A stretch of 64,000 nt of DNA from Phocaeicola vulgatus ATCC 8482 (lineage in GTDB: Bacteria; Bacteroidota; Bacteroidia; Bacteroidales; Bacteroidaceae): positions 1 to 64,000 of the forward strand of contig NC_009614.1 in the NCBI RefSeq assembly GCF_000012825.1, written 5' to 3'. The notes beneath the pieces were generated by a model. It had not been told where the DNA came from, ran no database searches, and saw nothing but the letters and a program-made list of their open reading frames with translations. Positions 59,267 through 64,000 of the stretch are shown here, piece after piece; position 1 is the first letter of the stretch; the number at the start of each line of letters is the position of its first letter. Position numbers and translations under genes: made by a program.

Positions 59267-59327
59267 GGACAATGCCCGGCAAAGTAACCGGTCCAATCTG
59301 TCCGAATGATGTATCACTGATTTATTT

Positions 59328-60299
59328 TCAGACAGATTCTATGGTCTTTATTTTCCCTTCCGCATCATACTCCAATTCGCATACCTTTAGGCTACGCAAC
59401 CAAGTGGTTCCCCCCGAAGGGACACAATCGTGATGAAACAGATACCATTTTCCTTTGTATTCTACAATGGCATGATGAGTAGTCCAACCTACCACAGGCT
59501 GCAAAATAACCCCTTGATAAGTGAACGGACCATACGGATTATCTCCTGTGGCATAGCAAAGCAGATGAGTGTCTCCCGTAGAATAAGAAAAATAATATTT
59601 CCCGTTGTACTTGTGCATCCATGAAGCCTCGAAAAAGCGACGCGCATTGTCACCGGCACTCAACGGATGTCCGTGTTCATCCAGAATAACCAAAGGCCGC
59701 GGCTCTTCGGCAAACTGAAGCATATCGTCCGAAAGTTTTACCACACGTGAAGGCAAAGCCGGTTCACCATCAGCCGGAAAAGCCGCCCACTCCAATGCCT
59801 TGTTGTTGCGATAACGCTGAAGCTGTCCACCCCATAAACCGCCGAAATACATATAATAGTTCCCATTACCATCATCAAATACCGCCGGATCTATACTGTA
59901 GCTTCCACGCATGGGATCGGGCTGGGGAATGAACGGCCCTTCGGGGCAATCGCTCACCGCCACGCCGATACGGAAGATGTCGTTCCGGTCTTTCAATGGA
60001 AAATACATATAATAGTTCCCGTTTTTACAGGCCACATCACAATCCCACAACTGACGCCCGGCCCAAGGGACATCCGAAACTTTCAGTACGACTCCGTGAT
60101 CAGTCACTGTTCCGTTCATCACATCTTCTGTAGAAAAGACATGATAGTCACACATGTCAAAATGATCACCATTGTCATTCTCCTCCACTCCGCTCTCGCG
60201 ATCATGAGAAGGATAAATGTAAAGCTTTCCGTCAAAAACATGTACAGCAGGATCTGCCATATAGTCTCCGGGCACCAAGTATCTGAATTTCTTTTCCAT
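59328..60299 (-). CDS. GH43 beta-xylosidase, probably cytoplasmic
   Basis: A 323-residue single-domain GH43 enzyme. Catalytic candidates are Asp16 (DYMADPAVHV), Asp137 (SYSIDPAVF) and Glu224 (RRFFEASWMHK). There is no signal peptide (MEKKFRYLVPGDYMADP begins the fold directly), so it probably acts in the cytoplasm on xylobiose or small oligosaccharides brought in by the neighbouring transporter. It lies 12 bp after the GH10 gene. Confidence 0.9.
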   Translation of the reverse strand: MEKKFRYLVPGDYMADPAVHVFDGKLYIYPSHDRESGVEENDNGDHFDMCDYHVFSTEDVMNGTVTDHGVVLKVSDVPWAGRQLWDCDVACKNGNYYMYFPLKDRNDIFRIGVAVSDCPEGPFIPQPDPMRGSYSIDPAVFDDGNGNYYMYFGGLWGGQLQRYRNNKALEWAAFPADGEPALPSRVVKLSDDMLQFAEEPRPLVILDEHGHPLSAGDNARRFFEASWMHKYNGKYYFSYSTGDTHLLCYATGDNPYGPFTYQGVILQPVVGWTTHHAIVEYKGKWYLFHHDCVPSGGTTWLRSLKVCELEYDAEGKIKTIESV

Positions 60300-60311
60300 A
60301 TCGTTACGTTA

Positions 60312-61433
60312 TTAAATGTTATGTTTTCCTATCAGTTCTTCCACAAAAGGTTTCGGCTGGCAATCACGGTCGAACAATAAAGGGTAATCCACACGTCCGG
60401 GCACAGGGAAATTATTCTTCCATGAGTCACCGTCCGTCACCCCCCACACTGTCACACGGGTAATGATATCCGAATGTTTCAGGAAAAGACCGAAAAATTC
60501 CTTCATCCGGTTATTCCATGCCACAGACACAGAGTCGGGCAAACCGTCGGGATAGGGATTCAAGGATTGTTTATAAGACACCGTATCCGAAATATTGGCT
60601 CCCATCCGTGCCGTGGGCAATGCACTCATATCCCATTCGGTTACCATCACCTTTACTCCGGTAGCTGCAAATGCCAGTATACTGGCTTCAAATTCGGACA
60701 CTGACGGATAATCCATTCCCATGTGTCCCTGCATACCTACCGCGTCGATGCGCAGTCCACGGTCTTTCAGCATCTTTACCAATTCGACTACTTTGTCACG
60801 CTTAGCCTTCCCGTCCATGCCATAATCATTATAGTAAAGTTCGGCTTCCGGATCCGCTTCATGAGCATACTGAAAAATAAGCGGGATGTACTCTTCGCCT
60901 AATATCTCGTAAAAAGGAGATTTACGCCAGGAGCCGTCCGATTCAATGGCTTCATTCAATACATCCCAGCCCTTTATACGCCCTTTATAGTGCGTCACAA
61001 TAGTCTGGATATGTTTTTTTATACGCTCCTTCAAGATGTCGGCACTTACTGTTTTTCCTTGTTCGTCCACACAGAACCAAGGTGCCAGCTGTGAATGCCA
61101 GATAAGGCAATGCCCGATAACAGCCATATCGTTCTCCTCGCCAAAACGAACCAACCGGTCCGCTTCCGTAAAATCAAAACGGTCTTCCTCCGGATGAATC
61201 ACTTCGCATTTCATGCAATTCTCGGCCACAATGGAATTAAAATGACGTTTTACCACTTTCGAGGCGTAAGTATCCTGACCTGCTGCCTGACGTACATTCA
61301 ACGCTACCCCCATCAGAAACTTGCCCGAAGCTGCTTCCTTCAGCGAAGGACCCGGCTCGACCTTCCGGTCATTGCCGCAAGCGGCCATTAATCCGGCAAT
61401 GGCAGCCAATAATGTCACATATCTTATTTTCAT
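60312..61433 (-). CDS. GH10 endo-beta-1,4-xylanase lipoprotein
   Basis: A 373-residue endo-xylanase with a lipoprotein signal (lipobox LMAAC, Cys19). The (beta/alpha)8 barrel keeps the family catalytic pair: acid/base Glu161 (WDVLNEA) and nucleophile Glu266 (VMVTEWDMS), plus the GHCLIWHSQ segment near 107-115. It cleaves the xylan backbone at the surface or in the periplasm. The IS110 recombinase ORF starts 212 bp upstream, in opposite orientation, so the link to the transporter gene may be broken. Confidence 0.95.
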   Translation of the reverse strand: MKIRYVTLLAAIAGLMAACGNDRKVEPGPSLKEAASGKFLMGVALNVRQAAGQDTYASKVVKRHFNSIVAENCMKCEVIHPEEDRFDFTEADRLVRFGEENDMAVIGHCLIWHSQLAPWFCVDEQGKTVSADILKERIKKHIQTIVTHYKGRIKGWDVLNEAIESDGSWRKSPFYEILGEEYIPLIFQYAHEADPEAELYYNDYGMDGKAKRDKVVELVKMLKDRGLRIDAVGMQGHMGMDYPSVSEFEASILAFAATGVKVMVTEWDMSALPTARMGANISDTVSYKQSLNPYPDGLPDSVSVAWNNRMKEFFGLFLKHSDIITRVTVWGVTDGDSWKNNFPVPGRVDYPLLFDRDCQPKPFVEELIGKHNI

Positions 61434-61474
61434 TGTATAATTTTTAATTATTATATTTTTGCATAAACATTCAA

Positions 61475-61645
61475 CATCAAAGTGTGGAATAAGGCTGAGT
61501 TTTCATTAGTCAAAAAGACCGTGTAGTATGTTTTACCCCACACTTTATACATCAGAAACCGGATAGTTCAATGGGCTTTTGAGACCCCGCATTCGCAATG
61601 ATGGCTCACGATGTACAGATGTTGTTTTAATAAATCATTCAGACT
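61475..61645 (+). ncRNA. Candidate IS110 bridge-RNA region
   Basis: The 5' non-coding region before the IS110-family recombinase. It contains an inverted repeat AAAGTGTGG (61479-61487) with CCACACTTT (61538-61546), separated by 50 nt, and smaller hairpin potential further on. IS110-group elements encode a bridge RNA in this position with a target and a donor loop. The true ends of the RNA and of the element cannot be fixed from this copy alone. Confidence 0.35.
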
Positions 61646-62611
61646 ATGACTTACGTTGGTATTGATGTCAGCAAGGTGACTTTCGTTGTTGCCTATTCGT
61701 CTGTAAAGACAAACAAGACGAGAACATTCAAGAATACCGTAAATGGCGTTCACGAGTTCGTCCAAACTATTTCAGCATCCGAACATAATTGCGTGCTGGA
61801 AGCTACGGGCAATTACAGCGCGTTACTCGTTTACCTGCTTTCAGAGGCAGGCATTACCATCAGCCTTGAAAATCCGTTGAAGATAAAGAACTTCGCCCGT
61901 GTCATGCTCACCGTTACCAAAACGGATGAGATTGATGCACGCCTGATAGCACTTTACGGAGAGAAGATGCAACCTGCGCCATACAAACTTCGCAGTGATG
62001 CAATCCTTGTCCTCAAGCAGAAACGGACGGTGCTGCGCCAACTCAAGAAGCAACTTGTAGCCACACGCAACCTCAAAGGCTCGATGGAGGTCCTTCCATT
62101 CTTTGACCCCAAATGCAAGAAAACCATCGAAAAGACGATTACATTTCTTGAAAAGCAAATCAAAGAGATGGAAGAGGAACTCGCTTCATTGGCACAAGGT
62201 GAATACAAGAAACAGATGGACCTGCTCACCTCCATCAAAGGCATCGGTGTCACGCTGGCAGCTCCGCTTATTGTAGCCACCGGCAGATTCTCTTACTTTG
62301 ATAATGCCAAGCAACTGACCCGCTACTTGGGCTTGTCACCTACTTACCAACAATCCGGTACGTCAGTCAATGTCAAAGGCCACATCAACCGAAACGGGGA
62401 TTCAAGCCTCAGAAGCCAACTTTATGTAGCCGCATTCTCATCGCTCAGGTGCAATACCGAGTGTAAGGCATGTTTCGACCGTCTCAGATCTAACGGCAAG
62501 CCCGGCAAGGTGGTGGTTATTGCGGTCGCCAACAAACTTGTGAGGCAAGCCTTCGCTGTCGTCACGCAAGGGAAACCCTATGTCGATGGATTCAAATCCG
62601 AAAAGCCATAA
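61646..62611 (+). CDS. IS110 family transposase (DEDD recombinase)
   Basis: A 321-residue recombinase. The N-terminal RuvC-like domain shows Asp7 (GIDVSK), Glu52 (LEATGNYS), and Asp94/Asp97 (TKTDEIDA), the DEDD set of the family. The C-terminal transposase_20 domain has ATGRFSYFDNAKQLTRYLGL and a candidate catalytic Ser237 (QQSG). Target choice in this family is directed by a bridge RNA. The ORF is intact and oriented against the surrounding xylan genes. The element has no simple terminal inverted repeats that I can see, as expected. Confidence 0.92.
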   Translation: MTYVGIDVSKVTFVVAYSSVKTNKTRTFKNTVNGVHEFVQTISASEHNCVLEATGNYSALLVYLLSEAGITISLENPLKIKNFARVMLTVTKTDEIDARLIALYGEKMQPAPYKLRSDAILVLKQKRTVLRQLKKQLVATRNLKGSMEVLPFFDPKCKKTIEKTITFLEKQIKEMEEELASLAQGEYKKQMDLLTSIKGIGVTLAAPLIVATGRFSYFDNAKQLTRYLGLSPTYQQSGTSVNVKGHINRNGDSSLRSQLYVAAFSSLRCNTECKACFDRLRSNGKPGKVVVIAVANKLVRQAFAVVTQGKPYVDGFKSEKP

Positions 62612-62678
62612 CAGCTCCTGCGGAGGGAACGCCATGCGGCAAGGGACTGAGCACACAGCCCCGACGAGCTTTTCATGC

Positions 62679-62710
62679 ACGATAACTTGCATGATTATGC
62701 TAATTATCGT
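62679..62710. other. Imperfect palindrome downstream of the IS110 recombinase gene
   Basis: ACGATAA (62679-62685) pairs with TTATCGT (62704-62710), with an inner GCAT/ATGC stem. It lies between the recombinase stop and the transporter stop. It may belong to the right end of the element or be part of the transporter's 3' end; the sequence does not decide. Confidence 0.3.
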
Positions 62711-62781
62711 TAACCGTATTCAGTTTTTATATTATAGTTCATATTACAAAGTTTTTAAGGTAAATAACTTGTTCTTTTTCA

Positions 62782-64000
62782 TTAATAACCGGCCTTACTG
62801 CGACGGTCAGCAAGTTCCGCCTGCATCTGTTCGTTGTATTTTTTTGTAATAGGATAGAAGCATAAGGCAGCTACTCCCATTCCAAATATCATAGCCGGAA
62901 TCAGACTGGAGGAAAGTACAATCCCCCTTATAGCCGTACCGCTTTGCTCTGCCCCGATACCGGACACATACCCAAATCCTGAAAGCAGAAACCCTAGGAT
63001 GGCCCCACCGATACCCAGCCCGGCCTTCAAGGCAAAAACTACACCAGCAAACACAAAACCTGTGGCGCGACGGTAATTTTTATATTCTGAATAGTCGGCT
63101 ACATCGGCAATCATCGCCCACAACAAAGGTACAGTCGGCGCGTATGCCAGACTCTTCAGGAAATTCAATACAAACATCGTTTCCACATCCGCTTTTCCCG
63201 GAAAATAGAACAAAGCTGTAAAAATGGCAGTAAGTGAGAGGCAAACAATAAAAACGCGTTTCTTACCATAACGGTTTGCCAAAAAGCCGGACAAGAAAAT
63301 CACCCCAAAGAACTGGACAAGTGCTCCCAACATATTAAATACTCCAAATCCTACCTCGTATGCCTTATCGGAAGAATTGACTACCAGCCCGAAAGCATTC
63401 AACACAGCATACCCCGCGCTGCCATCTGTTTCCATTGCCACTAATCCCAGACGGTCAAGAAAGGCATACAATGCTCCGGCATCCACATAATTCTCAAAAT
63501 AATAGTTCATGGCACTACCCCACATGGCAAGCGTAATAAAAATGAAAAGCGTAAGTATGAACATAGCCCGCCAAGGAGCACTTCCAAATACATCCTTTAT
63601 ATCCTGAAGCGTATCTGTCTTTTGACTGGCAGGCGGCTCTATGCGCTCACGAGTTGAAAAGAAAGTAATGACCAGAAAAACGAACCCGATACAAGCGAAC
63701 AAAGAGATAGTACATAACCAGCCATGCGCTTTGTCTCCACCATCCGAAAACTTGCTTACCAAAGGGAGCGTAAGTCCCTGCACCACAAACTGGGCAATGG
63801 TAGCCGCCACAAAACGAATGGAAGTGATACTGGTACGTTCCTTTATATCACCGGACATCACTCCGCCCAAAGAAGCATACGGCGTATTGTTAAAAGAATA
63901 AAGGCTCATCAGCAAGGTATAAGACAACGTAGCATACAATGCTACCAGCCCTTTATCTTCAATGCCCGGATTATAGAAAGCCAACACATAGAAAACCATG
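62782..64000 (-). CDS. GPH-family (MelB-like) MFS sugar transporter, partial
   Basis: The C-terminal 405 residues or so of an inner-membrane transporter; the start lies beyond the window end. About ten membrane helices are visible. The segments YASLGGVMSGDIKERTSITSIRF and MIADVADYSEYKNYRRATGFVFAG are hallmarks of the glycoside-pentoside-hexuronide:cation symporters (family 2 of that group). In xylan loci these carry xylose or xylo-oligosaccharides across the inner membrane. It is upstream of GH10 on the same strand, with the IS110-family recombinase gene now between them. Confidence 0.9.
   Translation of the reverse strand, partial: MVFYVLAFYNPGIEDKGLVALYATLSYTLLMSLYSFNNTPYASLGGVMSGDIKERTSITSIRFVAATIAQFVVQGLTLPLVSKFSDGGDKAHGWLCTISLFACIGFVFLVITFFSTRERIEPPASQKTDTLQDIKDVFGSAPWRAMFILTLFIFITLAMWGSAMNYYFENYVDAGALYAFLDRLGLVAMETDGSAGYAVLNAFGLVVNSSDKAYEVGFGVFNMLGALVQFFGVIFLSGFLANRYGKKRVFIVCLSLTAIFTALFYFPGKADVETMFVLNFLKSLAYAPTVPLLWAMIADVADYSEYKNYRRATGFVFAGVVFALKAGLGIGGAILGFLLSGFGYVSGIGAEQSGTAIRGIVLSSSLIPAMIFGMGVAALCFYPITKKYNEQMQAELADRRSKAGY

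Overview
The window comes from a gut Bacteroidales genome, most likely Bacteroides/Phocaeicola (the gene set recalls P. vulgatus or P. dorei, which is an inference). It opens at dnaA. Several genes carry the Bacteroidetes sigma-ABfr promoter (TTTG, 19-21 bp, TAnnTTTG). It also holds SusC/SusD proteins, a hybrid two-component system (HTCS), an ECF sigma/FecR/TonB-receptor cassette, the rprXY two-component pair and a Bacteroides-type EF-G2.

Region 1 (1-23.4 kb) is core genome without mobile elements: dnaA, a nitroreductase, a B12-dependent class II ribonucleotide reductase, an AsmA-like envelope protein, folB, an SPL-family radical SAM protein, a glycosyltransferase with mtaB, an acyl-CoA ligase, two small envelope proteins, the rpsF-rpsR-rplI operon, a MarR regulator, a small membrane protein, rprY/rprX, the EF-G paralog fusA2 and hemW.

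Region 2 (23.4-34.2 kb) holds two tandem homologous cassettes. The downstream one is intact: ECF sigma, small lipoprotein, FecR anti-sigma, STN-domain TonB receptor, DUF4249 lipoprotein. The upstream one is decayed. It keeps only a scar of the sigma gene, a shortened lipoprotein ORF without a lipobox, no fecR, a TonB receptor split by an IS982-family element, and an intact DUF4249 gene.

Region 3 (34.2-64 kb) is a xylan utilisation locus. One minus-strand operon encodes a GH43-CBM6-CE1 fusion, GH43, GH115, GH67 and an SGNH acetylesterase. The divergent HTCS lies on the plus strand. A second minus-strand operon encodes a GH43 lipoprotein, SusC and SusD. A third minus-strand block encodes a GPH/MFS transporter (cut by the window end), a GH10 xylanase and a GH43 without a signal peptide. 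The division of labour is inferred: surface GH10 and esterases cut decorated xylan, SusCD imports oligosaccharides, the alpha-glucuronidases, esterases and GH43 enzymes strip side chains, the GPH transporter moves products across the inner membrane, and the signal-less GH43 finishes them in the cytoplasm. An IS66 element sits between HTCS and susD, and an IS110-family element between the transporter and the GH10 gene.

The most notable unexplained signal is a direct repeat GTTACAT/GTTACAA with an exact 21-bp period. It lies upstream of both HTCS-linked operon starts (two copies at 45062-45089, three at 59087-59135) and is a candidate operator for this HTCS. Other points of note are the EF-G2 G-domain that has lost the catalytic His, the decayed and IS-interrupted duplicate cassette, the IS66 element without target duplication, and a possible bridge-RNA region beside the IS110 recombinase gene.
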